Both the position numbers and the translations under genes were made by a program. A DNA stretch of 64,000 nucleotides, taken from assembly GCA_031310005.1 (NCBI GenBank), contig CM062379.1, positions 4,216,001 to 4,280,000 of the forward strand. The letters are read 5' to 3'. The notes below the pieces were generated by a model. The model ran no database searches. It saw nothing but the letters and a program-made list of their open reading frames with translations, and had not been told where the DNA came from. The stretch comes from Dactylellina haptotyla (taxonomy: Eukaryota > Ascomycota > Orbiliomycetes > Orbiliales > Orbiliaceae). This document shows, piece by piece, positions 12,548 through 27,500 of the stretch; within the stretch, counting starts at the first letter, position 1, and every line of letters begins with the position of its first letter.

Positions 12548-15500
12548 CACCCATTCTAAAATAGTTAAAATCTTAAAAAAATATATAAAATATAATATTT
12601 TATAAAAATATTTTTTTAAGTAGAAAAATTATTTTAAAATAGGAATTATTTTTCTAAAATAGGAAAAAAAAATTTATAATAGAATTATAATTTATTTAAG
12701 AAATTAAAAGCTTACAAAAAAATAATTTTATTATAATAATATATATTTTATAATAAAAAAATTATATTTTATTTTAATATATTAATAATCCTTTTTAAAC
12801 ATTAATTAATAAAAAATAATAATATATATAAAATTTTTTTAATAAATCTATATTCTAAGATAAATATAATTAAAAATAAAAATAAAATATATAATTTAAA
12901 AAAAATAATAAGGATTAAAAATAAACTAAAATTTAAATAATAAATAAAACAAATAATTAATTTATTTAAAAAATTTATAATTTTTTTATATTTTTTTAAT
13001 AACTATATCCTTTATTATAAGTATAATTTTTATTAATAATAATAATTATAATTGAATTTTTTATAATTTTATAATTTTTTTAATTATAAAAGTTGTTAAA
13101 AAAATAATTTTAATAATAATGAAGTAAATTTTTAATATTAGTTTTTATTTTTTAATATTTAATATAAATGTTATATTATATTAATTATATTTTATTATTT
13201 AATAATTAATCAGTTTAAAATTATTTAAAAGGGGTATATAAAACTTATATTTAATTAAAATATTCTTTATATTATTATATTATTAAGTTTTTTATTTTAT
13301 TATTTTAGCATCATATAGATATAGTTATTAAAATAAATATATTACTATTTATTTTATTAATAAAATTTTTATTTTAAATATTATATTATTTTAGGAATTA
13401 TACTTAAATAAGTAATAAATTATTTATTATAAGTTAAAATAATAATATTTTAGATATTTATATTATATATATTTAGAATTAAAAATATTAAATTATTCAA
13501 TAAAATTAAAATAAATTATAATAATATGTAAAAAATTTATAATATAATATTTAGGTTTAATATAAATTAATATTTATTAAATAAATATTAAATTTTTTTT
13601 ATAAATTTTAATTTTAATAGAAAGCTAAAAATTATTTTTTAAAAATATATAAATATTTTTTATTTTAAATAGGATTTTATATTAAAATTTTTTTTAATTA
13701 AATTATAATATTATTAAATATAAGTTTTAATAATTTTAAATAAATTAATATACTTATATTAGGTTATATTTTCAATTATAATTTATTTTATTAAAAAAAT
13801 TATTAATTAAAATTTAATATATATTTTTTAATAATAATTATTGTTACTTTTAAGTAATAAATATATTTTTAAATTAATATATAATTTTATATTTTAAATT
13901 ATTTTATTTAAAACAATTAATAATATTTTATTAAAATTTTAAAACTCTTACTTTTATAAAATAATATATCATTTTAAAAATTTAAAAAATAAATGATTTT
14001 AGAATATAAAATAAAAAAAATAGTAGTAATTAAAAGATATTATTAAATTAATAAATATATATCATTTTAATTAAATTTAGTAATTTAATAAAAATAATAA
14101 TTTATAAATTTATTAATTTAAATTAAAATATTTATAATTTATTTAAAATTATTATATCGAGTTTTTATTAATATAAATAAATTAATTATATAGAATGAAT
14201 AAAATTTAAGTTAAAATATCCTTTTTTAAAATTAAAAATTTTTGTAAAAATTTAAAAATATTTATAATTTTATTTATTTTAAAATTTTTATTTTTTTAAT
14301 AAAATTTTAATTAAATTTTAAAATAAGCCTATTAATCTTTTTTATTTAGATAAAGTTTTTAAAAATTTAATTATTTTTTAAAATTATTAATATTCTAATT
14401 TAAATTTATACTTTTAATAAATTAAATTATATTATATTATTATTAAGTTTCTTTTGAAGAAATATAGATTTTAAAATATTTTATATATTTTAAAAATAAT
14501 TTAATTAAGTAATTTTTATAAAAATTTAATTAAAAAATTTATAAATAAGTTTTTATTTTTATTTTAATATATTAAATAAAGAAAATAATAAAAAATATAT
14601 TTTATAAATTTATTTTATATTTTATTAATTTTTATTTTCCTTAATTTTAAAATAATTAATATTTTAAAAAAAATTTTAGAATTTAAATAAATTTTTTTTA
14701 TTTATATATTTTCTTAAAAAATATAGGCTTTTAATTTATAAATTATTAAATTAGTATTTATATAATTTTAATAAAAAAATTAATTAATTTATTTTAATAT
14801 ATTAATAATATAGTCTTTAAAAAATAGTATTTCTATTAATATAAATTATTTAAAATATAGAAAGGTGAAAAGAAATAATGAATAGGTTAAAATAAAAATT
14901 AAAAATAGAAAATTAAAATTTTTATTAAAAAACTTATTTAATTAAATAATATTATATTTTATAATATAATTTTGCTTTTAAAATTGTTTTTGTATTTATT
15001 TTATTTTTTATTTTTATTTTTAGATAATAGAAATAGAAATTAAAATTAAATTTATAAATTAATTTATAAAGATTTTAAATTTTTAATAAATCTTTATTAA
15101 TTTAATTTAAAAGTATTTATTATTAAATTTTTTTGTTTTATTTTTATTTTTTTTAATTATAAATAATTAAGTTTGAGATTTTTATTAAAAGTTAAATATA
15201 CTATTTATAAAATTAAAAAAATATAAATTTTAAATTTACTAAAATATATTTATATTTAAAAACTTTTTAAATAATAATTTTAATATATTATATTTATATT
15301 TTTAATGTTTTTTAAAATTAGCTTATTATATTCTTATTATTTTTAAAATAAATAATTTAAAGATTTTAATTAAATAAATAGAATATTTTTTTAATTATAA
15401 TATTTTTAATATTTGGATTTAAAAATTTAAATATATATTTTATTAAAATATATATTACTATTTTTAAAAAATTTACAATTCTCCTAATAAAGGTTATTAA

Positions 15501-15628
15501 TAAATTAAAGTTGGGTGAAAATAAGCTAAAAACTTTAAAATTATTTTTAATTTATAAAAAATTTAAAAATAATATTAAAATTATTTTTATTATATTAAAG
15601 TTAGATTAATTATTTAAATTTATTACTT
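12548..15628. other. AT-rich interior of D, left of the family A nest
   Basis: About 3 kb without a credible gene. It does not align by eye with family A or B. The short - strand open frame near 12347-12550 overlaps the inverted repeat and is low-complexity. A few spots keep some G (near 13230, 14870 and 15500), but nothing can be named. It is probably a decayed transposon or old flank. Confidence 0.4.
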
Positions 15629-15633
15629 ATATA

Positions 15634-16170
15634 TGTTACAGACCATAGGTTTTGATAGTATAAATACCTATACCTTGTTTTATGCTGTATTGTTCTAAGT
15701 TTTACTATTATATTTTATATTTATAAATATATATTATTTATAGTATATTTGTTTATAAAGTTTATTTATTTATTTAATATATTATACTATAATATAATAT
15801 AAATATTTGTTTATTTATTTTTTAATTTAAATGAATAATATAAGAATTTTAAAAAATTTGTTTACTTATATGTTTTATTTATATGAATATACAAAAAGAA
15901 TGAATTTTTTTAAAGGATATTTTATAATATTTATATATATAAAATTATTGTTAAAATTAATAAAATATTTCTATCTTTATTAATTAATTTAAATATAATT
16001 TAATATTTAATTATCTTTATTTTATTATTATTATATATTTTGGTGAGTTATTTTTAATATTTTATAATTTTATATATATTTTTATTAAGAAATCTAAATA
16101 TCTTAAATAAAATTTTTTTTTATATTTAGTATTATATATTTATTATTATATAAATATATAAAATATAATA
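15634..16170 (+). repeat. 5' LTR, standard type
   Basis: About 537 bp, starting TGTTACAGACCATAGG. It is among the better kept LTR starts; the right end is reduced to A and T. By target-site logic it is the left end of the outer + copy. Confidence 0.8.
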
Positions 16171-16611
16171 TTTTAATTAATTATTTTTAATTAAAAAAAT
16201 ATATATAATAATATTTTTAATTTAAAAGATTTTATAATTTTAAAATAAAATTATAAATGAAAAAAGTAACTATTTTTATTTATATAATATTTAAATAAAT
16301 AAATTAAAATTAAATTTTATAAAAATTAATTAAATATTTTATACTTTTAAATAAAATAAAAGTATTACTTTACCCTCATTAATTTTAAAGTAATTTGTTT
16401 AAAGTAAAATAAAATTTTAATTATTAATAATAAAATTTATTTTAATATTATTATATAAGTATAAAAAATTATATATATTTAATAAAATTATTAATAATTT
16501 AATAAAATTATTATTTTAAATAATAATAAATATTTATAAAATTTAAAATAATTATAAAATTTTAAAAATTTAAAAAATAATTATTATAATAATAGCTATT
16601 AAAATTTATAA

Positions 16612-17210
16612 AATGTATAAGATATATTTGAAATAATTAAAAAAATTATATTAATTGCTTTTAAAATTTAATTTAAAATTAAATAAAATTTATTTTTATT
16701 TTATATTAAACAAAAATAGATTTTATTATAAATTAATTTTAATTTTGGAAATTTAAAAATTTTAATGAGGATTTTAATAATATAATAAAAATACTTTAAT
16801 AATTTTAATAATTTTTAATAAATTTCTAATTTATTTAATTTTATTTATTATAAAAAGTAAAATATTAAATTTTAATAAATTTAATTAATTTATTTAATAA
16901 ATTTATTACTATTTTTATTTTTAATATTAATAATTTAAATGATAGGATAAAATTTTTTTATATTTTATTAAAATTATTTTCCATATTTATAATTTTATCT
17001 TATATAATACAAAGAAAATAAAATAAAAATAGAAAATTAATAACAATTATATTATTTAAATTTTATTAATTATTTATATTTTATTAAAAATTTAAATAAC
17101 TTTATAAATATTAAAATAAAATTAAAAACTTTATATTATTTAAAATCTAAAATAAATTAAATTTATTAAAAATATTTTTAAATTATTAATATTTATGCTT
17201 TTATAGTTAA
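16612..17210 (+). pseudogene. Gag-like remnant of the + family A copy
   Basis: Aligns with the reverse complement of 10019-10661 and lies at the same distance (about 450 bp) from its 5' LTR. It is more eroded than that copy, with no useful open stretch left. The assignment rests on position and alignment only. Confidence 0.4.
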
Positions 17211-20200
17211 ATACAGTAAAACAATTAATTTATTATGTTAAGAAAAATTAAAACTTATATAAAAATAAAGTTATTAAAATGATTATATATAATTTAAAGA
17301 TTTAATATTATATAATTAAAAATTTAATTATAAAATTTAATAATAACTATTTTAAAAATATAAAGTAAATATTTTTAAAATTGTAATAATTATAACTGAT
17401 TCTTTAATTTTTAAAAAAAATAATTTTTAAAAAAATTGTCCAAATTAATAAAATAATTAACCTAGACTTTATAATAATAATTAAGAAAATTAATCATTCT
17501 ATAATCCTAAAAATTATTTTATAATAAATTAAAATCAATTGCTTTAGAATCAAAATAATTTATTATATATTTCTTAGAATAATTATTAAAAGTTAAGTAA
17601 TTAATAATAATAAAATAAAATAATTGAATCTTAAAAAACACTTTTAAATTATTTCTTATAAAATTAAAAAAATCTAAAATCAAAATTAATAATTAGAAAA
17701 TCATCCCTAAAATCTAATAAATTAATATATTATTAATATAATAAAAAAAATATATTAAATAGAATTATTTAATTAATTAATAATTAAAAAATATTTAAAT
17801 AGTTAATTAAGGATATTATAAAAATAATATAATTATAAAAAATATTAAAAAAATTATAATAAATATATTAAAAAATATAAAAGTAACTATTAATAATTTA
17901 AAATTTTTTTAAAAAAAATACTAATTTAACATTATATATTACTAAATTAATAAAAAAATATTTTTAATATTAATTTAATTATTTTTAAATTTTAACCATA
18001 TTAAAAAAATTTAAATTTTTATTTTATTTATTATTTTATTTAAAATATACACCTTTTAAAAATTAAAAATTAAATATTTAATAAAAAATAATATTAAATT
18101 TATTATAAAAAATATTATTTTAAATAGAAAATTTTTTTAAAAAGAATTATATATTTATGATTTATTTAAAATTTTTAAATAATTTATAAAAATATAAAAT
18201 TTAAAAAAATTTATTTATAATAAATTTTAAAAATTTTATATTAATATAAACTAAAAATTTATTTTTAAAAATATTATAAAATTATATAAAATCGGATTAT
18301 AAAATCTATATTTATATTAATTAATTTTTCCAAAGAAGAATATAATAATTATATAAATAAATTATATTATTAATAATTTTATAATTAATTATTTTTAAAA
18401 TAAATAATAATCAAACATATCAATAAAAGAAATGAATTTTTAAAAATTAAATATTAAAAAGCTAACAAAATTACAAAAATAAACATTATATTTAAATATT
18501 AAAAATTAATATTTTAAATAATTTATTTTATCTAATATTAAACCTATAAAATATAAATATTTAATATTTTATATTAATAATAATAAAATTGGCCTAATTT
18601 ATTAATTAATATATAAAATTTTATAAAATATATTAATATTAATTATATAAATATTTTAATATAAATTCTATTAAATTTATATATTAATTATATAAATTAA
18701 ATAATTATTTTTAATTATAAATATATAAAACAATAAACTTTTATTAATTTTATTAATAAACTATTTATTTTATAATATTTTATTATTATAAAATAAATTA
18801 GTATAGATTATAAAATATATTAATTATATATAAATAATTTAAATATTATTAATATTATATTAAATATTAATATTATAAAAATTAAAAAAAATATCAACTT
18901 TACAAATTAAAATTTTTAATTATTACTTTTATAATAAAAATCTTTATACTTGTATTAATTATACATAAAATAAACTAATATTATCTTTATAATATATTAA
19001 AAATTTTTAAAATTATATACTTATAAAAATTATATACTTATAAATAATTATAAATAATAATTTTATTATAAAAAATTTAAGTTTTATATTTAAAACTATT
19101 AATAAAATATTTTAATTATAATAAATATATTATTCTTTTAAAAATAGAAAATAGAAAATATTTTTCTATTATATAGAATTTAATAATATTAAATAATATA
19201 ATATTTTAAATTAAAACTTAAATAATAATATATATTAAATTATTTTCTAACTTTATTAAAAAAATTTAATAAACTTTTTAATCAAATTAAAAAATAATAT
19301 TAAATATTTTATATTATTAATAGAAATTTTATATAAGCTTTTATAAATAATAAAATAAAATTATATATATTTTAAAAAATATATTAAAAAATATAATTTT
19401 TATATAATTTAAAATATTATATATAATATTATTATTTTTAAAAAAGTTCATAAAATAATTAAATATAAAATTAATATTATTTTTATTATTAATAAATATT
19501 TTAATAAATTATTAATATTTTTAATTTCATTAATAATAATTTTATTTTAAAATATTAATTAAAACTATAACTTAATTATAAATTTTTAAATAAAATAATT
19601 AAATTTATTTATTATAATTATTATAAATCTATACAAATTTAATAAATAATTTATAAATAATTAAAAAAATTTATTTATAACTTATAAAACATTTTTTAAA
19701 TAAAAAAATTTATTATCATTTTAAAATAAATTTAATATTTTAAAAAATATAACTCAAAGCTAAAAATATTATTAAAACTATTAAAATAATTTTTAAAAAT
19801 ATATTTTTAAAAATTTTAAAATAAATATTTAAATAAATTTAAATATTTAAAAAATTAAAAATAAAATATATTACCATTATTTAATAAATTTATTTATAAA
19901 ATATTATTATAAAAATATATATTAAATTTTTATTTATATATATTTATATTAAAAAAATTTAAAATATTTAAATATATTAAAAATTTATAAAAAGAATATA
20001 TCACCCTTTATAATTTTTAATAAAATATTTAATTTTCTTTATTTTTAAAAAAATAAAATTATAAATTTATATTAATTATTAAAATTTTAATATTATTATA
20101 ATTAAAACTATAATAATTTAAAATCAATAAATTTTAAATTAATTAATTAAAATTATTTTTTATTAAATTTAATATTATAATTATTTATTATAATTTATAA

Positions 20201-22509
20201 ATTATTTTAAAAATATTTAAAAAATAATATTTAAATATTATCATAATTTATTTAAATATTTAATTATACTTATAAGATTAATTAATACTTTAATATTTTT
20301 CTAAATTTTTATAAATTATATATTAAAAAATATATTAATAAAATATATATTATTTATTTAAATAATATATTAATTTATAATAAAATTCTAAAAAATACAA
20401 TAATATATTATTATTATTTTTAAAATTTAAAACAAATATAATCTTTTTAAAATTTTAAACAAATATAATCTTAAAATTAAATTAAAAAAACAAAATTCAA
20501 AATTACAAAAATAAATTCCTAAAAATTATAATTATAATTTAAAAAATTAAAATAAATCCCAAAAAGATTAATATTTAAAAATAGTTCCAATTTTAAAATA
20601 TTAAAATATTTAAATTTTTTAAAATTTTATAATTATTATTAATAATTTATTAAATAATATAATTATATATTTATTATTTTTTAAAATTAATAGAATTTGA
20701 TATACATTTTAATATAATCTTAATTAGTATATATTTATATATTTAAAAAAATATTTAATTTTTTATTTTTAAATTATACAATTTTAATTTATTTATTAAA
20801 ATTAAAATAAATACTTTAATGCTATGTTAAAAATTTATCTATATTAATTATAATTTAATTAAAAATAATATTTTATTATTATCTTTCTACAAATTTAATA
20901 TTATTAAATTATAATATTTTATTTATAATAAAAAATTAATAATTATTATTTAAATTTATAAAATATAGAGAGTGTAGCTTAAATAAAATTTTTTTATAAT
21001 ATATTTAAATTATAAAATCTTATTTATTTTATTTTTAAATTATTAATAATAAGTCTATTAATAAAACTTATTAATTAATATAATATAAAAATTATATATT
21101 ATAAAAAAATTTAAAATTAATGTTATTAATTAACAATTTGATTTAATAATTAAAATTTAATTTAATAAAGAAATATTTTAAAAAATAATATGTAATTATT
21201 CTAATTAATAAAATTTTAATTTTATTTTATATTTTAAAAAATTAATTTATAAAAATTTTAAATAAAAATTATAGAATATTTTATAATAAAAATATTATTA
21301 AAAATTTTAATATTCTAATTTATTTTTTTAAAATTTTTTACATCCTATTAAAAATTTTAATAATAATTTATTAAATAATATTATAATATATTAGTCTATA
21401 GATATTTAAAATTAAATATACCTAAAATTTTTAATTAAATTTTATTTTTAATTTTAAATATAATAATATATTAAATAATATATTAAAACTTATAATATAT
21501 ATTACTAAAATAAATTTAATTAATATTTATTTTATAAAAATTATAATTTTATAATATATTTTTAAAATTATTTTAAATTATTTTATATAATTTTATATAA
21601 AAATATTCTTTTTAAAAAATCTTTTATAAATATTATTTATAATAAAGTTTTAATTATCATTTATAAATTTAATAAAATAATAATTTTAAAATTATAAAAT
21701 TTTAAATAATTTATAATTAAATTTAAATAAATTTATAATAAACAAATTTTTAATTAATATAAATTATAATTTAAATATATTTGTAATAAAATATATTATT
21801 TATTAGTAAATTTTAAAACTTAATTAAAAATTAAATTAATATTAAAATTAATATTATTAGTGAATATATTTAAATAGATAAAGTTATAGAATAAATTATT
21901 TAAATTATTAAAATATGGTTAAAATTTAATATAATATAAAATAATTAAATTAAATTATTATTATATTTTAAATTTATTTATAATATGTTTAAATATTTAT
22001 TTATTAAGTATATATTTTATTAAATACTTAAAATAAATCCTATCACAATATTATTTTTTATAATATTTAAGAAAGTTATTTTAAAATAGAAAAATATATT
22101 ATAAATATAAAAATTTTTATAATAATTTATAAAAATTTTTAATTTATAATAAAATATATATTATATTATTATAATTAACAATATATAAAAACATTTTTTA
22201 AAAAAAGAAATAAAGTATATTTATTTATTAAATATATTAAATAAAAAAATAATAAAATAAAAAATTATTATTAAATATAAATCTTTTATTATTATTAAAA
22301 ATATAATAATATTTTAAATTTAAAATTTTAAAATTTATTTAAATTTATTAATTTTTATATTTTATTTTAAAATTAGCTTTTAGGTTTAAATTTAGAAAAT
22401 AAAAAATTAAAATATAAAGATTATATAAAATATAAATTAAAATACTTAATAAATTTAATAAAATAATAAATATTTAATTAAATAATTGCTATTTTATGAA
22501 CTATAAAAT

Positions 22510-23220
22510 AATTTATAAAAATTAAAAATAATATTTTATTTAAATTAATTTAAAAAATATTTTTAAAAAAATATTAAAATTATTAAATAAATAATTTAAA
22601 AAAAGATTTAAAAAGTTATATAATATTTAATATACTTAGATATAATTAAATAAAAAAATAATTTAATTTTCTAATTAATTATATTTAAGAAACTTAATTT
22701 ATATATTATATTTATTTAATTTTTTTTAAAAAAAACAATATTATTATTTAAAAATTATTAAAAATTAATATTACTTAATAATAATTTTAAATTTAAATTT
22801 TTAATAATTATTTCTTCTTTTTTAATATTAAATTAAACTTATTATCTAATATTTTAATTTTTTTTAATTATATTATTTTAATTTATAACTACAATACTTT
22901 AACTAATAATTTAATAATTTTTTTAAATTTTTAAATTTTATTATTTATTATTAAGTTTTTAACCAATATAATTTATTAAAAATAATTATTAAACAAAATT
23001 TATTAAAAATTAAAATTATACTTATTATTAAATTTATAAAAATAATTTAAATAAAAATAAATAATATACTTGCTTTTTTTATAAATTTATATTTAATAAA
23101 ATTATTTTTATAATAAAATTTATATTTAATTTTAAATTTTACCTTTTTTTAATTTAATAAACTTACTTTTAATAATATTTAATTAATAATTTTATATAAT
23201 AATTTGTAAACATTAATAAT
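22510..23220 (+). repeat. Variant 3' internal segment of family A (sub-type 2)
   Basis: About 0.7 kb that aligns with the reverse complement of 54640-55370 but not with the matching place in the copies at 1, 3158, 24039 and 35190. On both sides alignment with the standard type resumes. It lies between the pol region and the 3' LTR in sense direction. What it encodes, if anything, cannot be seen. Confidence 0.65.
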
Positions 23221-23527
23221 TTTAAAAATATATTAATTATTTTTATAAATATTTTATAATTTAAATTTTATTTTACTATTTAATTTAATTACTATATTTT
23301 TATATATATATTATATAAATATTTATTTAAATAAATTTTATATTATAATATAAATTATTATTTTATATAAATTTAATTTTAATATAAAATTAATAATATA
23401 TAAAATTAAATTCCTACATAAAATAATAATAATATATTATTATTTTATATTTAGTTATTATTATTTATATAAAATTCTAAATTTTATAAAAATTATTTAT
23501 ACAAAAAATTATTTTAAAAAAAAATAA

Positions 23528-24032
23528 TGTTATAAATTATAAATTTTAATAATATAAATATTTGTATTTTGTTTTATATTATATTATTTTAAATTTTATT
23601 ATTATATTTTATATTCACAAATATATATTATTTTAATATATTTATTTATAAATTTTACTTATTTTAATATTTTTATTATAATATAATATAATTTAATTTA
23701 TAAATTTATAAATTTTATATAGAGTTATAAAATTATAATATAAAATTATAAATCTATTATAACAAATATAAAACCTATTATATATATAATATTATTATTA
23801 AAATTAATAAAATAGTTTTTATTTTTATTAATTAACTTAAATATAATTTAATATATCTAATTATTTTTATTTTATTATTATTATATATTTTAAATAAATT
23901 ATTTTTAATATTTTATAATTTTATATATATTTTTTATTAAAAAATTTAAATATTTTAAATAAAAAGAAAGTTTTACATATCTTAATATTATATATTTATA
24001 TCGTTATGTTAGGTAACGTACAAAGTGTAACA
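23528..24032 (+). repeat. 3' LTR, variant type
   Basis: About 505 bp, some 35-40 bp shorter than standard LTRs because the middle (about 23690-23800) is a different sequence. The same middle occurs inversely in the LTR at 53814-54321. The ends are standard. It abuts the next LTR head to head with 6 bases between. Confidence 0.75.
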
Positions 24033-24038
24033 TATTAT

Positions 24039-24589
24039 TGTTACACTTCATACGCTATCTAATGTAACAGTACAAATATGCAATACTGAGATATGTAAAA
24101 CTCTTTCTCTACTTAAAATACCTAAGTCTCTTAATAAAAAATATATATAAAATTATAAAATATTAAAAATAGTTTGCCTAAAGTGTGTAATAATAATAAA
24201 GTAAAAATAATTAGATATATTAAATTATATTTAAATTAATTAATGAAAATAGAAATATTTTATTAATTTTAATAATAGTCTTATATATATAAACATTATA
24301 AAACATCTTTAGAAATTTATTTTTCTCATATATTTATATAAATAAAATGTATAAATAAATAAATTTTTAAAAATTTTCATATTATTTATTTAAGCTAAAA
24401 GATAAATAAATAAATATTTATATTATAATATTATAATATGATATATTAAATAAATATGTAGGCTTTATAGGTAAATATATTAAAAATAATATATATTTAT
24501 AAATATAAAGTATAATAATAGAAATTAAAATAATATAATATAAAAAATAAGATATAGTATTTTATTATTTAAATTTATAATTTATAATA
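24039..24589 (-). repeat. 3' LTR of the family A copy 24039-32541
   Basis: About 551 bp, starting TGTTACACTTCATACGC. Standard type. With 23528-24032 it forms a head-to-head pair, that is, a long imperfect palindrome. Confidence 0.83.
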
Positions 24590-27500
24590 TTATTTTTTTA
24601 AAATAAGTTTTTATATAATTTTTTATAAAATTTAAATTTTATATAAATAATAATAATAATTAAGTATAAAATAATAGTATACTATTATTGTTCTTATATA
24701 AAAATTTAATTTTATATATATTATTAGTTTTTATATTAAATTAAATTTATATAAAATAAATAATCTATATTGTAATATAAAATTTATTTTAAAATAAATA
24801 TTTATATAATCATATATAAAAGTATAATAATTAAATCAAAATAATAAAATAAAATTAATTATAAAACATTCTTACAAATACAAACAATCAATATATTTTT
24901 AAAAATAATAATATTAGTAGATAAATGTTAAAAAAATTAAAATAAACTTTTACTAATATTATATTATTGAATTAAAAATTTTAACATTTTTATTTTCTTC
25001 TTTATAAGTTCTATTCAAAATAATTATTTTACTTTATTATATTTAAGAATATTAACTATTCTATTTATATTTAAAATAAATAATATAATTATCTAACTAA
25101 TTTATATAAATATTTTTCCTTTCTTTTTATATAATTTTTTATTAATTTTACAATAGATTAACTAAACCATCAAATAAAATAAAAAGAAAAAATTAAAAAA
25201 TTAAAGAAAAAGTAAATTTTAATATAGTAGAAAATTACTAAAATTTAAATAAAAATTATAAAAATATAAAATTAAAATTATTAAAAATAAAATATATAAA
25301 AATAATTATATATAAAAATAATTTATTAAAATAATTAATTAAGTAAAAAAATAATTAAACAAATAAAAATTAAATTTTATAAAATATAACATGGTTTTAT
25401 TAAAAAAATAAAAATTTATTAAAAGATAAATAGTTTTATTAATTATTAATTTTAAAATTAAACTTTTTAATCATCTATATCTTTTCATAAATTATACTAT
25501 ATTTTTTCTATTAAAATAGTTTTAAATTATAATAAAAATAAATTATATTAAAAATCTATTTATTATTTTATAATCTATATAATAGTAACCATCTAATTAA
25601 ATATTTATTATTTTCATTAAATTTATCAAAAATTTTTCAAATTTATATTTTATATAATTTTTATATTCCAATTCTTTATTTTAAATCTTTTCTTAGTTCT
25701 AAGGAAACTAATTTTAAAAATAAAATATGAAAAATTAATAAATTTAAATAAATTAAAATTTTAAATTTAAAAATATTATTATTAAATTTTTAATAATAAT
25801 AAAGAATCTATATTTTTAGTAATCCAATTTTTACTTTATTATTCTTTCTATTTAATATATTTAATAAATAAATATATTTTATTTCTTTTTTAAAAAAGTA
25901 CTTCCATATATTATTAATTATAATAATGTGATATATTTATTATAAATTAAAAATCTTTTTAAATTTTTATAAAATTTTTTATATTATTAATATTTTTCTA
26001 TTTTTAAATTATTTTTTAAATAATATAAAAATAATATTATAATAAAATTCTATTTTTAAATACTTTATAAAATATATATTTAATAAATAAATATTTAAAT
26101 ATATTATAAATAAATTTAAAATATAATAATAATTTAATTTAATTATTTTATATTATATTAAAGAAACTTCTTAATTATATTTTAATAATTTAAATTATTT
26201 ATTTTGTAATTTTATTTATTTATATATCTTTATTAGTAATATTAATTTTAATATTAGTTTAATTCTAATTAAATTCCAAAATTTATTAATAAATAATATA
26301 TTTTTATCACAAATATATTTAAATTAATTAAAATTTATTTATTATAAATTTATTTAAATTTTATTATAAATTATTTAAAATTTTATAATTTTAAAATTAT
26401 TATTTTACTAAATTTATAAATAATAATTAAATTTTTATATAAATAATATTTATAAAATTTTTTTAAAAAAGCATTCATATAAAATCATATAAAATAACTT
26501 AAAATAATTTTAAGATATATTATAAGTTATAATTTTCTATAAAATAAATATTAGTTAAATTTATTTTAATAATATATATTATAAATTTTAATATATTATT
26601 TAATATTATCATATTTAAAACCAAAGTAAATTTAATTAAAAGTTTTTAAATATATTTATTTCTAAATATCTATAATATTATAATATTATTTAATAAATTA
26701 TTATTAAAATTTCTTAATAAAAATATAAAAAAAATTTTAAAAAAATAAATTTTTCTTTTATTATAAAATAATTTAAATATTAAAATTTTTAATAATATTT
26801 TTTATAATAAAATATTTATTATAATTTTGTTTAAAATTTTTATAAATTAATTTTTAAAATATAAAAAATAAAATTAAAAGTTTTATTAACTTAAAATAAT
26901 ATATATTACTTTTTTAAAAATAATTTCTTTATTAGATTAAATACAATTATAAGTTAAATTATTAATAATATCAACTCCAAGTTCTCTTTTCCTTTATAAT
27001 ATATAATTTATATATTATATTGATTGATAAGTTCTTATTAGCAAACTTATTATTTACTAAAATTTTTAAAAATAAAAAATAAATAAAGGTTTTATAATCA
27101 AATATATTATAAAAGTTTTTTTGTTTAAAAATATATTTTTATATTTATAAACTTGAACAATAACCATTATTTCTTTATTATAAATAGAATATCATAATTA
27201 ATATCAAACTTATAAAATAGGCAATAAAATATCATTTTTAATTAATTTAATTAATATAAATAGATTTTAATATAATATTAAAAGTATTTATTTTAATTTT
27301 TAATAAGTAAATCAAAATTATATAATTAAAAAATAGGGCTAAGAATAATAATTTTTAAATATATTAAAAATACATATTTAATTAAATTATATTAAAATAT
27401 ATATTGATTTTTATTAGTTTTAAAAAGTAATAATTATATAATATTATTTAATAAATTATTAATAATAATTATAAAGTTTTAAAAAGGTTTGAATATTTTT

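Larger units (their letters stand above)
15634..24032 (+). mobile_element. Full-length chimeric family A copy; its 3' part is of the variant sub-type
   Basis: About 8.4 kb from the LTR at 15634-16170 to the LTR at 23528-24032. The first kilobase aligns with the reverse complement of the region just inside the 5' LTR of the copy 3158-11666. The segment 22510-23220 and the right LTR are of the variant type seen also in the copy at 53814, while the left LTR is of the standard type. The flanks do not match (ATATA left, TATTA right). The simplest reading is that its left end comes from the outer copy and its right end from a later insertion, joined by recombination. All coding parts are destroyed. 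Confidence 0.7.

Noticed and set aside
12347-12550. Open frame of 67 codons on the - strand
   Set aside because: It is almost only F, I, L, Y and K, and its start overlaps the 32-bp inverted repeat. There is no support for a gene.
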